A DNA stretch of 45,777 bases from Mycobacterium attenuatum (GTDB lineage: Bacteria > Actinomycetota > Actinomycetes > Mycobacteriales > Mycobacteriaceae): the NCBI RefSeq assembly GCF_900566085.1, contig NZ_UPHT01000045.1, positions 1 through 45,777 on the forward strand, in the 5' to 3' direction. The notes under the pieces were generated by a model. It saw only the letters and a program-made list of their open reading frames with translations. It had not been told where the DNA came from and ran no database searches. The translations under genes and the position numbers were made by a program. Of this stretch, positions 24,313 to 35,133 are shown one piece after another. The stretch's first letter is position 1, and every line of letters begins with the position of its first letter.

Positions 24313-25317
24313 CGCCGCCCACATGCGGTTCGTCATCGCCGATGCTCACCTGGAGGCACTTCTGCTCGCCAGCCGGATACCCGAGGCGGGTTTCCTGGCC
24401 GAGGGCTTGCGCCGGGAAGCCGCCACTTTGTCGGGCGCCGCAATGGTATTCAGTAACGCGTTGGCTGGTCGGACCGCCCTCACCGCTGGACACCTTCAAG
24501 AAGCCGACGCGCTGCTGCAACCGGCCGTCGATCTGCTGATCGCTGTCGGAGAAAGTAACGGCTTCGGCCACCGGTACCGGCTGCCGACCATCGTCTCGCT
24601 GGCGATCCAGGCGCGTTACGACAACGCCGCCGCCGCGCTTGCCGTGCTTGCGCGATGCCGCCATCCGAGCTGGCGCAATCTGGACTATGAATATGAGCTC
24701 GCGCAGGCGTGGGTTGCCGCCTGCCAGGAGGCGGTGAGTCAGGCAGTCGGCATCGCCTTGGCGTCGGCCGAAATGTGCTGCGTCAATGGGCAATTCGCCG
24801 CAGAAGCGCTGTTTGCAGACCGCTGTACAGTTCGGCGACAGCGGCTGCGCAGCCCGCCTGCAGGAGCTGCAGTTGCTCGTGGAGGGCGATCGCATCGCTC
24901 TGGCGGCGCGGTTCGCCGCCGCCTTTCACGCGGCGACGGGGCCGCGCTGGCTGCCGTATCAGAGCAATACGAGCAAATCGGCGATCTGGTCGCTGCGGTC
25001 GAGGCCGCCTCGCATGCGGCGAGGGTGTATCGCCGCGACGAGCTGCGAGGATCGGCGTTGACGTGTGGAGCCCGCGCCGCCGCACTGGCGAACAGTGCGA
25101 CGGCGCAAGCACTCCGGCGCTGCAGCAGGCCGGGCAGCGGTTGCCACTCACCGAACGCGGGCACGAGATCGCGATGCTGCTCGCGCTGGGGTTATCCGGC
25201 CGCGCGGTTGCGCAGCGGCTGACCCTGTCTCTTCGTACGGTCGAGGGGCATATCCATCGTGCGATGCGCAAAACTGGCGTGACGAACCGCGACGAACTCG
25301 CAGCATTGCTGCGCTAA
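24251..25317 (+). pseudogene. C-terminal remnant of a LuxR-family regulator (Rv0890c-like)
   Basis: The piece begins GPRDAVIAAERAYALAVRSF at about 24251 and shows TPR-like helices (ASRIPEAGFLAEGLRREAA, GHLQEADALLQPAVDLLIAV) in one frame to about 24820. The match moves to a second frame for QTAVQFGDSGCAARLQELQ and FAAAFHAATG (to about 24935), returns to the first frame for VSEQYEQIGDLVAAVEAASH, and moves to a third frame for the DNA-binding domain LPLTERGHEIAMLLALGLSG with RTVEGHIHRAMRKTGVTN, ending at 25317. At least three frameshifts and loss of the whole ATPase half show a decayed large LuxR-type regulator. It is followed by a citrate synthase remnant, as in Rv0890c-Rv0889c. Confidence 0.8.
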
Positions 25318-25439
25318 GAGCGATCGCACCGATGAGGCCGTATCCGGGCGGCTGACCAATCGCCATCGGGCAGCATCGGACAATTCGGGTAGCGCGCTCT
25401 GGACCGTGGTCGGATGCCTGCACGAAATCGATTGGGACG

Positions 25440-25795
25440 CTGATGTCTTGGCGTCACTATAAGAACGGCGACTCCGGGGTGTCGACCATCAAGCGGGCGC
25501 TGATGCGGGTGGCCGCTGCCCGAGATGGTCAGAGCTGGCTCGACATCTACCACGCCCCTGGATCGCGACATGTTCGCCCGCGACGGGGATCCGGCCGAAT
25601 CTGGACTTTCCCACCGGCCCCGCATATCGCCTGATGGATTTCGATATCGCATGTTTCACAACGAGATTCGTGATGAGCCGGATCATCGGATGGACCGCTC
25701 ATGTCATGGAGCAAGCCGGATCCAACGCGTTGATCCATCCGCCCAGCGCCTCCGTCGGACCGTCGCAACGGTCGCTCACGGCGTTCGACAGGTAG
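25440..25795 (+). pseudogene. C-terminal remnant of a citrate synthase (citA-like)
   Basis: About the last 115 residues of a citrate/methylcitrate synthase are readable in two frames. The first gives HYKNGDSGVSTIKRAL and RDGQSWLDIYH (to about 25555). The second gives GIRPNLDFPTGPAYRLMDFD, then FVMSRIIGWTAHVMEQAG and SNALIHPPSASVG, ending at the stop at 25793-25795. The GHRVYKNGD-type and MSRIxGWTAHxMEQ blocks are family hallmarks. The N-terminal two thirds are missing. In M. tuberculosis citA (Rv0889c) follows a LuxR regulator (Rv0890c), as these two remnants do. Confidence 0.8.
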
Positions 25796-26150
25796 CGCAC
25801 CGGTGGGGTAGGCGGGCGTGACGGGCGCGGGAAGCCGGACGTCCGGGCGGTCATGGGATCGCTCATCTCGGTGCGGTCTGCGCCTCCGGGGGTGTAGTGT
25901 CCGTGGTGAGGTTTTCTTTCGTAGCCAGCTCCGATCTCGGGTTCGCGACCGCGTCGCAAAGCAACGGTCTGTGACTGGCTTCGTTTGTCGATCCCCACAC
26001 GCGTGTGCCGGGTCAGGCCGAAGTGAAGGGATCGTCTATGGATCATCGCGAGTTGTGTTGGGGTCGACTGGTGGTGGCGACGATGTCGCTGGAGCACGGC
26101 CGCATCACGCCGGTGGTTTCCGTCGGGACGATGCCGGCAATGTCGGCGCC
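25796..26150. other. Spacer without a recognised gene
   Basis: About 355 bp. Open frames on both strands (for example minus 25699-26226 and plus from 25818) have no family resemblance or ribosome site and are composition-driven. The stretch may be further residue of the region that lost the citrate synthase body. Confidence 0.35.
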
Positions 26151-26681
26151 ATGAACCGAGTCGTGGGCGGGCGACGCCTGGCCAGCCCCGTGCGGGTTGC
26201 ACTGGCGACGGAGCTGGGTGCGCCACTGGACGGGGCGTGGTGGCCCCACACTGCCTCGATAGCGCGCGAACTTCCCGAGCTGGTTGATGCCCTGCGCACG
26301 CGTTTGGGCAAGATCACCGCGATCACCGTCAACTGGTCCCCGCTCGAGAGCTCACCGGATCTCGATGCGCTCAACCGCCCGGCACCCGGCGGTGTGGCTG
26401 TGGGCGACCGGCTTGTCGGCCACCAGCGGCTGATGCGGATCACGGGTAGCCAGGCCTCGGCGAATCTGCTGGTGGTCCCGTGTCGAACGTCGGCTGCTCT
26501 GGCCAAGTTGGTGTTGCGCCGATGCGCGGGCTTGCCCGCCATCTGTGAGGAGCGCGACACCCAGGAATTCCAGACCAGCGACGACATCGTGCGCGCCGCT
26601 CGGGCCGAAAGCGCACTGTGCGGCCGGCTCGGCCGTGACGATGACGTCCCCCACGCCGCTTCGGCCGATATGCAGGCCTGA
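26151..26681 (+). CDS. DUF5994-family protein
   Basis: A 176-residue protein of the actinobacterial DUF5994 type. The hallmark is the block GAPLDGAWWPHTASIARELP (residues 24-43), followed by ELVDALRTRLGKITAITVNW, the RLMRITGSQASANLLVVPCR strand-helix block and a final EFQTSDDIVRAARAESAL helix. No catalytic motif is known for the family. The start is the ATG at 26151, because the family similarity begins there; the open frame runs 111 codons further upstream, but that part is not protein-like. No clear ribosome site precedes the ATG. The downstream neighbour lies 124 bp away. Confidence 0.7.
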   Translation: MNRVVGGRRLASPVRVALATELGAPLDGAWWPHTASIARELPELVDALRTRLGKITAITVNWSPLESSPDLDALNRPAPGGVAVGDRLVGHQRLMRITGSQASANLLVVPCRTSAALAKLVLRRCAGLPAICEERDTQEFQTSDDIVRAARAESALCGRLGRDDDVPHAASADMQA

Positions 26682-26805
26682 TCGGCCGTGGGTGCCTTGC
26701 CGACAATGCAACGCTGTTCAGCAGCAACGCTTTTGGGTCTCATGCTCGGCGCGGGACCGCGCTTTGGATGCGTCGCGCCGACGCTCGTAAGAAAGGATGT
26801 ATGAC

Positions 26806-27039
26806 ATGGCCGTACAGAACTGGTGGGACGCACCCGAAATTCATCCGTCGGAGATTCGGGTCGGTGACGTCATCGGCACCGTGCGCCCGACCCACGTTCC
26901 CTTCAAGGTCAAGCTGATCAGCGAGCCGAACAGAAGCCCCAAGCAGTGGACGTTTTTCGGCCGCGATGACGCCGGCTTGGACTACGTGAGCACCTTCGGG
27001 GAGGGTGAATTGGTCCGCAGGTACACCAAGGCATCCTGA
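26806..27039 (+). CDS. Small conserved mycobacterial protein of unknown function
   Basis: A 77-residue soluble protein starting MAVQNWWDAPEIHPSEIRVG. It has alternating short strands (GDVIGTVRPTHVPFKVKLIS, then QWTFFGRDDAGLDYVSTF) and ends in a basic tail (ELVRRYTKAS). No signal peptide, membrane segment or catalytic motif is visible. The second of two in-frame ATGs was chosen, because GAAAGGA at 26791-26797 lies 8 bases ahead of it; the ATG at 26797 would overlap that ribosome site. The protein-like composition and good ribosome site support a real gene. Function cannot be assigned. Confidence 0.65.
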   Translation: MAVQNWWDAPEIHPSEIRVGDVIGTVRPTHVPFKVKLISEPNRSPKQWTFFGRDDAGLDYVSTFGEGELVRRYTKAS

Positions 27040-27142
27040 CGGCCCGGGGACGGGCGCTGGCCGCGGCGCCGGGGCGATTGCGCCCGGCCGCCTACCGGCC
27101 AGCATCGACGAGGTGGGATCGGACCACTAAAATCCCGAGTTC

Positions 27143-27871
27143 ATGGCCGTTAGGCGCGCCGTGTTACTCATCGCCGACATCGGTGGATACACGCACTACA
27201 TGAGTTGGAATCGCTTGCATCTGGTCCACGCGCAGCGGACGGTGGCCGAGTTGCTCGAGGCGGTCATCGACGCCGGCAAAGGTCTCAAGCTGGCCAAGCT
27301 CGAGGGCGATGCCGCATTCTTCTGGGCGCCCGGGGGTAACGCGAAAGTCATTGTCTGCGAACGGATAGCAACAATGCGACAAGCGTTCCTGGCGCGGCGG
27401 GAACGGCTGAAGAAGGATATCGCCTGCGACTGTCGAAGCTGTTCGCAGATCGACAACCTGTGGCTGAAGTTCGTCACCCACGAGGGCGAAGTCGCCGAGC
27501 AGAAGGTCAAGCGGCGGGTCGAACTCGCCGGCGTCGACGTGATCCTGGTGCACCGGATGCTGAAAAACTTGGTGCCGGTGTCGGAGTACGTCCTGATGAC
27601 CGATGTGGTGGCCGGATGTCTTGACGAGTCGACACGGATGCTCGCGATCGCGCTGACCCACGATTTCGAGGGAATTGGTCAGACGGCGACGTACTATATC
27701 GATCTCGCCACGTGCCAGGTGCGGCCGGTGGTGGCCGAACGCGGCTTCTTGGGGCGGCTCTCGGCGAAGCTGGGTTTCGGGACGAAGGCGTTGCCGTTCC
27801 TGCTGGGAGCTAAGGAGCCCTGTGCACAGTTCCACAACCTGGATCGCGGCGCACAAGAGCTGCCGGCCTGA
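27143..27871 (+). CDS. DUF2652 protein related to class III nucleotide cyclases
   Basis: A 242-residue protein. Its N-terminus [14 protein letters not shown] and [16 protein letters not shown] match the two metal- and nucleotide-binding strands of class III adenylate/guanylate cyclase domains (compare DIxGfT and GDA motifs). This is the pattern of DUF2652 proteins. A CDCRSC cluster at about residues 93-98 could bind a metal or form disulfides. Whether it makes a cyclic nucleotide is not known; only part of the cyclase residue set can be seen. A TAAAAT -10-like box at 27128-27133 lies 9 bases before the ATG, so the message leader would be only a few bases long. Confidence 0.8.
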   Translation: MAVRRAVLLIADIGGYTHYMSWNRLHLVHAQRTVAELLEAVIDAGKGLKLAKLEGDAAFFWAPGGNAKVIVCERIATMRQAFLARRERLKKDIACDCRSCSQIDNLWLKFVTHEGEVAEQKVKRRVELAGVDVILVHRMLKNLVPVSEYVLMTDVVAGCLDESTRMLAIALTHDFEGIGQTATYYIDLATCQVRPVVAERGFLGRLSAKLGFGTKALPFLLGAKEPCAQFHNLDRGAQELPA

Positions 27872-27934
27872 ACGCTGGTCCGCCCAATGGCCGCGCGGCT
27901 AAAGGCTCACTGATGGTTCGGCTACGATCGGCCG

Positions 27935-28312
27935 GTGTCGGTGGCCCTGCTTCGCGAGATGTTCGACCGTGTGGTCGTGGCCAAAAACGCCGATCTCATC
28001 GAGGGCTACTACGACCCCGACTTCGTCATGTACTCCGACGGGCTGGCCCAGGACTTCGCCGAATTCCGTGACAGCCACCGCACTGTCTATGCCACCGACA
28101 TCAGCTACGCGGTCGAATACGACGAGCAGGCGTGGGTGGCCGCCGCCGACAAGGTCGCCGGACGGCTATGGATTACCACGTCTCGCCCGGGCGAGCCGCC
28201 GACCCGTATTGAAGTGGTGCTGATCGCGGCGTACCGCCACGGCCGCATCCATCGGATCTGGGAGACGACGTGGCCGAGCTGGCGCAGCGTGGCGGCGCTG
28301 GAAGGGTACTGA
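27935..28312 (+). CDS. NTF2/SnoaL-like protein
   Basis: A 125-residue single-domain protein with the NTF2/SnoaL fold pattern: an N-terminal helix ([20 protein letters not shown]), [12 protein letters not shown], then strands ending [20 protein letters not shown]. Members are small hydrolases, isomerases or binding proteins, and the specific role cannot be told. The GTG start at 27935 lies exactly 6 bases after a TACGAT -10 box (27923-27928), and no ribosome site is present, which points to a leaderless message. The gene lies 63 bp after the DUF2652 gene on the same strand, but with its own promoter. Confidence 0.78.
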   Translation: MSVALLREMFDRVVVAKNADLIEGYYDPDFVMYSDGLAQDFAEFRDSHRTVYATDISYAVEYDEQAWVAAADKVAGRLWITTSRPGEPPTRIEVVLIAAYRHGRIHRIWETTWPSWRSVAALEGY

Positions 28313-28342
28313 TCGCCCGTATCGGCAACCGCACCCGCACGC

Positions 28343-29689
28343 CTACCCCAGCCGGCGCATCAATTCGGCCGCAGCGTGTCGTCCACTGAGCAGGGCGCCG
28401 TGCACGGTGGCGGGGTTGTCCTCACCGACGGCCTCACCGGCGAGATAAAGCCGGTCGCCGATCGGTTCCTGCAGCCGGCGGCGATCGTCAAGACCGGAGC
28501 CCGGCGCGTGGAACGAATACGAGCCACGCGCATAGGGATCGGCGGTCCAGCTCGACGATTTCACGTCGACGATCGCGGCGTCATCGCCGAACAACTGCCG
28601 GGCGATGGGCAGTGCGCCGGCGATCAACTCTTCGGGCGCCGACGACTCCGCGTACCGGCCGCGGCGACCGGCGTTGAACGCCAGCACGATCGGCCCGGCG
28701 GCGGCCGGCAACGTCAACCACTGTGCCCACATCCCGGTGTCGGCGCCCAGGAATTGGTAAAACGCGTTTTCCAGGCCCCAGCTCCGCTGCGCGAAGCGGA
28801 AGTAACTCTTGGACAGTACGCCAAACCCCAAGGCCCGCAACGAGTGTACGTGTGCGTCCGGAAGCGGTGGGTCGAAGGTTATCGCGCCGGCTTGCAGCAC
28901 CCCGAGCGGAACGGTGAGGATCGCGGCGGGTCCTTCGAAGGATCGCTCACCCGTTCGTACGGTCACCGAGTTACCGTGCTGCACAATAGCTTTGACCGCC
29001 GTATTGAAGACGATGGGAAGCCCTTCGGCGAGTGAGTGCGGCACGGCGTCGTATCCGCTGGTAATGACCACCTGCGGCCCGCCATAATAGGTGCCCCGGT
29101 CGAACATCGTGGCCGAGAGCTGGTCTGCGTCGGCAGCGTACTCGTCTTCGATTTCGGTGTTGACGTAGTAGGCCAATTGGGCGCGCTGGCTATTGGACAA
29201 CTCGTCTCGTTCGGCCTGGGCATTGACCGCGGCGCCCAGGCTGCCGCCGCCGACCTCGTCACGCGCCTGCGCCACCAGAGTGCGCCAGGTTTCCTCGTGA
29301 TAGTCGAGCGGCTGTAGCCGAGGATCGATCACCAGCTTCGCCGCCTGGTTGTAGTCGGTCGGCGCGAGGTGCGCCTGTACTTTCCGGGCCAGCTCCACCA
29401 GCGGATTGTTCGTCGTGCCGTGAATCCATGAGGCACCCATTTCCAGCGGCGCGCCCCAGTCGCGGGTGGTATTGACCCGGCCGCCAACCCGATTGCGGGC
29501 TTCGATCACCCGTACCGGCCAGCCGGCGTCGGCAAGGCTGCGCGCGGCACCCAAACCCGCCATTCCGGCACCGATGACCAGCACCGCCGTGTTGTCCGGA
29601 GGCGCTGTCTTGGCACACGCGGCGACCCCGCCGCCCCCGACGGCGCAGGTCACACCCGCTGTTGCCGCCAAGAACGCCCGGCGGGACAT
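28343..29689 (-). CDS. Tat-exported flavin amine oxidase
   Basis: A 448-residue flavin-containing amine/polyamine oxidase with an export signal. The N-terminus MSRRAFLAATAGVTCAVGGG has a twin-arginine motif and is followed by VAAC, a possible lipobox. Then comes the FAD-binding fold VLVIGAGMAGLGAARSLADA with EARNRVGGRVN, a substrate domain, and the C-terminal FAD contact RLYLAGEAVGEDNPATVHGA. It would oxidise amines outside the membrane, releasing hydrogen peroxide. The ATG at 29689 was chosen because it places the RR motif at the N-terminus; the 90 upstream codons are not protein-like. Divergent from hpx. Distinct in sequence and location from the cytosolic AofH at 30816. Confidence 0.83.
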   Translation of the reverse strand: MSRRAFLAATAGVTCAVGGGGVAACAKTAPPDNTAVLVIGAGMAGLGAARSLADAGWPVRVIEARNRVGGRVNTTRDWGAPLEMGASWIHGTTNNPLVELARKVQAHLAPTDYNQAAKLVIDPRLQPLDYHEETWRTLVAQARDEVGGGSLGAAVNAQAERDELSNSQRAQLAYYVNTEIEDEYAADADQLSATMFDRGTYYGGPQVVITSGYDAVPHSLAEGLPIVFNTAVKAIVQHGNSVTVRTGERSFEGPAAILTVPLGVLQAGAITFDPPLPDAHVHSLRALGFGVLSKSYFRFAQRSWGLENAFYQFLGADTGMWAQWLTLPAAAGPIVLAFNAGRRGRYAESSAPEELIAGALPIARQLFGDDAAIVDVKSSSWTADPYARGSYSFHAPGSGLDDRRRLQEPIGDRLYLAGEAVGEDNPATVHGALLSGRHAAAELMRRLG

Positions 29690-29858
29690 CTGGGACACGC
29701 TGTCAGCGTCCCACACCGGGCCAACGCCGAAATGTCGGCTGGTCAGCGTCGTTACCAGATTGTGTTCACGCAAATGTGACCGGCCCCACATTACCGTCAG
29801 GTAAACTCGGCGCCATCCGGAGGGCGGCGACGAGGCCGCGTTCGAAGGGGGAGCGGCG

Positions 29859-30821
29859 ATGAAGTCCACCCGTGGCAGTGTGCCGAACCAATTGCCCGAT
29901 GCGTTGCCGCCCAGTCGCACCGTGACCGTTCGCGCCGCCGACGGGACCCCGCTGCACACCCAGGTCTTCGGGCCGCCCGACGGTTATCCGATCGTGTTGA
30001 CCCATGGTTTCGTGTGCTCCATCCGGGTCTGGGCATATCAGATCGCGGAGCTGGCCACCGACTATCGGGTGATCGCTTTCGACCACCGCGGGCACGGTCG
30101 CAGCGGCATCCCGCGACGTGACAGTTACACCCTCAAACACCTTGCCTCCGACCTAGATTCGGTGCTGGATGCGACGCTTGCGCCGCACGAGCGCGCGCTG
30201 ATCGCCGGACATTCGATGGGCGGGATCACCATCTCGGCCTGGTCGGAACGGTACCGCCACAAGGTACACCGGCGTGCCGACGCGGTTGCCCTGATCAACA
30301 CCACTACCGGCGACCTGCTGAGCAAAGTGAAGTTGCTGTCGGTGCCACGGGAATTGGCGGCGGCACGCCTGGTGGCCGGCCGGGGCCTGATCAATGCGTT
30401 CGGGGGCTTCCGGGTTCCCGGCGCGGCGCGGATCCCGACCCAATTCATGGTGGCCATGATGGCCGTCGGGGCAGATGCCCATCCGAGTACTGCGCGGCTG
30501 GTCTACGAGCTTTTCGCCCAGACGTCACCGGCAGGGCGCGGCGGCTGCGCGCGGATGCTCGTGCAGGAACTGGGGCCGCGGCATATCAACCTCGACGGTT
30601 TGACGGTGCCGACCCTGGTGATTGGCAGCAAACGCGACCGGCTGACACCGATCAGCCAGTCGCGCAAAATCGCCAGTGCCGCACCCAATCTCGTCGATCT
30701 GGTGGAATTGCCGGGCGGCCACTGCTCGATGCTGGAACAGCACCACGAGGTGAACCGTCAGTTGCGTACCCTCGCCGAATCGGTCGCGCGGGATTCCACC
30801 GTCCGGCGGATCAGCTCATAG
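29859..30821 (+). CDS. hpx: Alpha/beta hydrolase, haloperoxidase type (Rv3171c)
   Basis: A 320-residue alpha/beta hydrolase equivalent in sequence and position to M. tuberculosis Rv3171c (hpx, possible non-haem haloperoxidase). Visible landmarks are the oxyanion strand [26 protein letters not shown], the nucleophile elbow [14 protein letters not shown], the acid region [12 protein letters not shown] and the catalytic His in [15 protein letters not shown]. The haloperoxidase label is a family name; an esterase is just as likely. The ATG at 29859 follows GGGGGAG. The gene ends in a tail-to-tail overlap of 6 bases with aofH, as conserved neighbours. Confidence 0.86.
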   Translation: MKSTRGSVPNQLPDALPPSRTVTVRAADGTPLHTQVFGPPDGYPIVLTHGFVCSIRVWAYQIAELATDYRVIAFDHRGHGRSGIPRRDSYTLKHLASDLDSVLDATLAPHERALIAGHSMGGITISAWSERYRHKVHRRADAVALINTTTGDLLSKVKLLSVPRELAAARLVAGRGLINAFGGFRVPGAARIPTQFMVAMMAVGADAHPSTARLVYELFAQTSPAGRGGCARMLVQELGPRHINLDGLTVPTLVIGSKRDRLTPISQSRKIASAAPNLVDLVELPGGHCSMLEQHHEVNRQLRTLAESVARDSTVRRISS

Positions 30822-32162
30822 CAGTGCGGAGACTTCGGTGGCCGCGCGCCGACCGGATCTGACGGCGCCCTCGAGATAGCCGGTCCATTCATCCGCGGTT
30901 TCCGTGCCCGCCCAGTGAATCGGCCCAACCGGTTCGCGCAGCAGCCGGCCGTATTTGGTCCAGGAACCGGGCGGTACTGCGGCGGTGGGACCGCCCGGGG
31001 CGAATTGTTCACTGCCCCAACGGTAATCAGTGTAGTCAAGAGGCTTGAGAGCCTCGTCGCCGAATAGCGACGCGAAACAGCGCAGCGTCTCGCGGCGCCG
31101 CTGCTCGGTGGGCAGCGAATCGAATGTGCGGGCGTCGACGAAACCCATCAGAATGCCCGGCCCGTCGTCGTGCGGGCTGACGTCGAAGGTGATGAACACC
31201 GGGCCGTTGTCCGACAACGCCTGGCCGGACAATCCGTTGGCTCGCCAGAACGGCGTCGAATACGCGGCGTAGGCCTTGCTCAACCGGCCCTGCGGCCAAT
31301 GCCGGGCCAGTTCCGGGTATTCCGGCGGCAGCGGGGGATTGAACTCGATGGCCGCGCGGTGGGCGGGCGGGATCGCCACGATGACGAACCCGGCCTCGGC
31401 CTGTCCCTGATCTGAGCTGACCGTCACACCGGCACCGTGGCGGTCGATGCGACGCACCGGCGCGTCGAGCACCACACGGCTTCCCAGCTCCGCCGCCGTC
31501 AGGTCGGCGATTTGCTGGGTACCGCCCGCGAATCGATCCTGCTGGGCGCCGTTTTCGACGTCGAGGAGGCGGTCCAGACCACCGGCCGCGCGCACGTAGC
31601 GGGTCGCGTGCAGCATCGACACGTCTTCGGGCTCGCAGCCCCAGGTCACCCGGGCCATGATGGCCATCAAGTCGTGCGACGACGCGGTGGCGCGCACCGC
31701 ACGCAACCACTGATCCAGTGACACGCCGTCAAGTTCGCGAGCTCGCCGCGCATCCCAGGGCGCCGAAATCGGCACGTTACGGGCCAGCCGCTCGAATTGC
31801 CAGCGCAACCGCGCGATGTCGAGCAGTCCGGCCAGCGAAAGCCTCGGGATGGTGCCGCTGTACGGTCGCACCGTTCCCCGCCAATGGATCACGTTCTTGC
31901 CGTGGTGGTAGGTCGGGATGGTCGGCACTCGCAGCTCGTCGGCAAGAGCCAGGAGTTCGTTCTGCGTGGGGCCGACGAACGTGCCGCCCATATCCGCCGG
32001 CAGTCCGGCGACATTGCCGGTGAGGGAGCGCCCGCCCACCCGGTCACGGCCCTCGAAGACCAGCACGTCATGGCCCTGACCGGCCAGCTCGCGAGCTGCC
32101 GCCAGTCCGGCGAAGCCGGCGCCCACTATGACCACGTCGACAATCCAGCGTGGGTTTGTCAC
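30816..32162 (-). CDS. aofH: Flavin-containing amine oxidase AofH (Rv3170)
   Basis: A 448-residue flavin amine oxidase with the same length as I recall for M. tuberculosis AofH (Rv3170). The FAD-binding motif is [19 protein letters not shown] with [14 protein letters not shown] at the N-terminus. [20 protein letters not shown] and [20 protein letters not shown] lie in the substrate part, and [20 protein letters not shown] closes the FAD site. It has no export signal, so it is cytosolic, and should oxidise monoamines with release of hydrogen peroxide. The GTG at 32162 gives the family length; GGAGG lies close upstream. The frame upstream of it is not conserved-looking. First converging gene after hpx. 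Confidence 0.9.
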   Translation of the reverse strand: MTNPRWIVDVVIVGAGFAGLAAARELAGQGHDVLVFEGRDRVGGRSLTGNVAGLPADMGGTFVGPTQNELLALADELRVPTIPTYHHGKNVIHWRGTVRPYSGTIPRLSLAGLLDIARLRWQFERLARNVPISAPWDARRARELDGVSLDQWLRAVRATASSHDLMAIMARVTWGCEPEDVSMLHATRYVRAAGGLDRLLDVENGAQQDRFAGGTQQIADLTAAELGSRVVLDAPVRRIDRHGAGVTVSSDQGQAEAGFVIVAIPPAHRAAIEFNPPLPPEYPELARHWPQGRLSKAYAAYSTPFWRANGLSGQALSDNGPVFITFDVSPHDDGPGILMGFVDARTFDSLPTEQRRRETLRCFASLFGDEALKPLDYTDYRWGSEQFAPGGPTAAVPPGSWTKYGRLLREPVGPIHWAGTETADEWTGYLEGAVRSGRRAATEVSALL

Positions 32163-32235
32163 GCCCTCCAGTGAACCGTATCGGCGGATACTTAGGGAGA
32201 ATTTGTGGCTGCCGGGATCGCCGTCGGGTCGCTGC

Positions 32236-33350
32236 TCAGGGTGCAACCGACAGCCAGTCGGCAAAACCCGACGGGTCATGACGTCCCAGCGCGCCATGCT
32301 CGAACAGGCCCCAACCCTCGGCCGGTTCGGCAGTGCCGTCGCGGCACAGCGCGCGGCCGACGTGGTCGATGACGCCGAAACCGGATCGCGCGATGATCGC
32401 CGGGTCGGTCATGTCGTAGGTCAGCCGCTCGACGAATTTCGCGCCCTTCCACATGCCGTGCAGCCAATCCGAATCGCCGCCGTAGCCGCCGCCCACGTGG
32501 ATGGGCACCGGCAGTTTGGACTCCACGTCGAAATGCATCGGGCGGCCGTCGGGCGCGGTCGCGTCGATGGTTGCCCCGGTAGGGATACGCGTGCCCGCAC
32601 GGTAGTGGATCCTGACACGCGGCCAGCCCAACTGCTCGACCCGGCCGTCGCGCCAGATCCTGGTGCAGTCGTTGAGCGAGCGAAATCCGTCGGGCTGCTC
32701 CTGGATGATCAGCACGACCGCGAAATCGTCGAACGCCATCGGCAGGTACAGCCACCACATGCCCTCGAACGGCGGATCAGCCGGCCGGCCGGCAGGTTCG
32801 GGCTCACCGATGGGCCGGATACCCCAGGACCGATCACGGCTGCCGATCCAGGTAGCGGGGTCCACCGTGATCTCCTCGCCGTCGATCACAATCCGGCCGT
32901 GCCAGCTGCCCAGCTGGGCAAACCGTTGCGCGTTCAGTGTCACCCGGTTGCCGGAGCGTAGGATGTGCGGCTGTTCCTGCACGACGTCGAACAGCCCATC
33001 CCAGGTGAGATCGGCTGCAATGCCTTCGGTTTCGTCGAGCACCAGGCGCAGCCTGCGCAGCGGCTCGACGACCTCGATGCGGTAGCTGTTGACGTGCTGG
33101 TGCAACCGGTTCTGGTCGATGGCGTCGGAAAGGTGTACCGCGGTTTGGATGTCGCCGCGCCTGATCAGCAGGAACGCGTCCTTTACTCCCAGGTTGGGGT
33201 AGTAGCCGATACCGCTGATCACAAAGATGTTTCCGGTGCGGTCGTGGGCGTTGAAGTAGGAACGGTCGTAGAAGTTGCGGTCGGAGGAACCCGGCCAGGC
33301 GATCGGCTGGGGCAGCTGGTGTACCGGATATTCGTCGAGTGGCCCGAGCA

Positions 33351-33351
<1 letters not shown>
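32236..33351 (-). CDS. Conserved protein, Rv3169-like
   Basis: A 371-residue protein like M. tuberculosis Rv3169 (about 374 residues). It starts [20 protein letters not shown] and contains [20 protein letters not shown], then [20 protein letters not shown] and [20 protein letters not shown]. No signal peptide or membrane segment. The beta-rich pattern, with duplicated lipocalin-like features, recalls hydroxyneurosporene-synthase-like/CrtC folds, but this is tentative and no catalytic residues can be named. The ATG at 33351 shares one base with the stop of the Rv3168-like gene (TGATG), so the two are coupled. A longer frame upstream overlaps that gene and was discarded. Confidence 0.83.
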
Positions 33352-34508
<1,157 letters not shown>

Positions 34509-34509
34509 T

Positions 34510-34530
34510 TACGATACGGTAGGTAGCGTT
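34510..34530. promoter_or_regulatory. Candidate TetR operator in the divergent promoter
   Basis: The 43-bp gap between the Rv3168-like and TetR genes contains the inverted repeat TACGATAC, GGTAG, GTAGCGTT (arms match at 6 of 8 positions). It abuts the TetR ATG and would overlap promoter elements for both directions. The TetR regulator encoded next to it is the natural ligand, by position. Confidence 0.5.
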
Positions 34531-35133
34531 ATGAAAGCAGACCCGTCCTTCATTGACAAGGCCCCGGGCGCCGGGCGGCCCCGGGACCCGCGCATCGATT
34601 CAGCGATCCTAGCGGCCACCGCGGAACTGCTTGTGCAGATCGGTTATTCGAACCTGAGCCTGGCCGCCGTCGCCGAGCGTGCCGGGACCACGAAATCGGC
34701 GTTGTACCGGCGTTGGTCGAGCAAGGCCGAGCTGGTTCACGAGGCCGCGTTCCCGGCAGCGCCCACCGCGCTGGAGGCTCCAGCCGGCAATATCGCCGTG
34801 GACATCGCGATGATGCTCGCCGCCACCCGTGACGTGTTCACCACCCCGGTGGTACGGGCCGCTCTACCCGGCCTGGTGGCCGACATGACCGCCGATGCGG
34901 AGCTCAACGCGCGGGTGATGTCGCGCTTCGCTGACCTGTTCGGCGCTGTCCGACTGCGGTTGCAGGAGGCCGTCGATCGCGGTGAGGCGCATCCCGATGT
35001 CGACCCGAACCGGTTGATCGAATTGATCGGGGGAGCCACCATGCTGCGGATGCTGCTGCGCCCGGACGAAAAGCTCGACGATACGTGGGTCGATCAGACC
35101 GCCGCCATCCTGGTGCACGGGGTGACGCGGTGA
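34531..35133 (+). CDS. TetR-family regulator (Rv3167c-like)
   Basis: A 200-residue TetR-type repressor. The N-terminal DNA-binding domain is readable: DSAILAATAELLVQIGYSN, LSLAAVAERAGTTKSALYRR with the recognition helix TTKSALYRRW (about residues 53-62). The C-terminal part is all-helical and would bind a small ligand. It matches M. tuberculosis Rv3167c (208 residues) in sequence and position, divergent from Rv3168. In M. tuberculosis Rv3167c has been connected with host-cell death and surface lipid changes, so regulation of the aofH operon and beyond is plausible. The ATG at 34531 was chosen, as the longer frame upstream overlaps the divergent gene. GTGA at its end overlaps an SDR remnant. 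Confidence 0.87.
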   Translation: MKADPSFIDKAPGAGRPRDPRIDSAILAATAELLVQIGYSNLSLAAVAERAGTTKSALYRRWSSKAELVHEAAFPAAPTALEAPAGNIAVDIAMMLAATRDVFTTPVVRAALPGLVADMTADAELNARVMSRFADLFGAVRLRLQEAVDRGEAHPDVDPNRLIELIGGATMLRMLLRPDEKLDDTWVDQTAAILVHGVTR

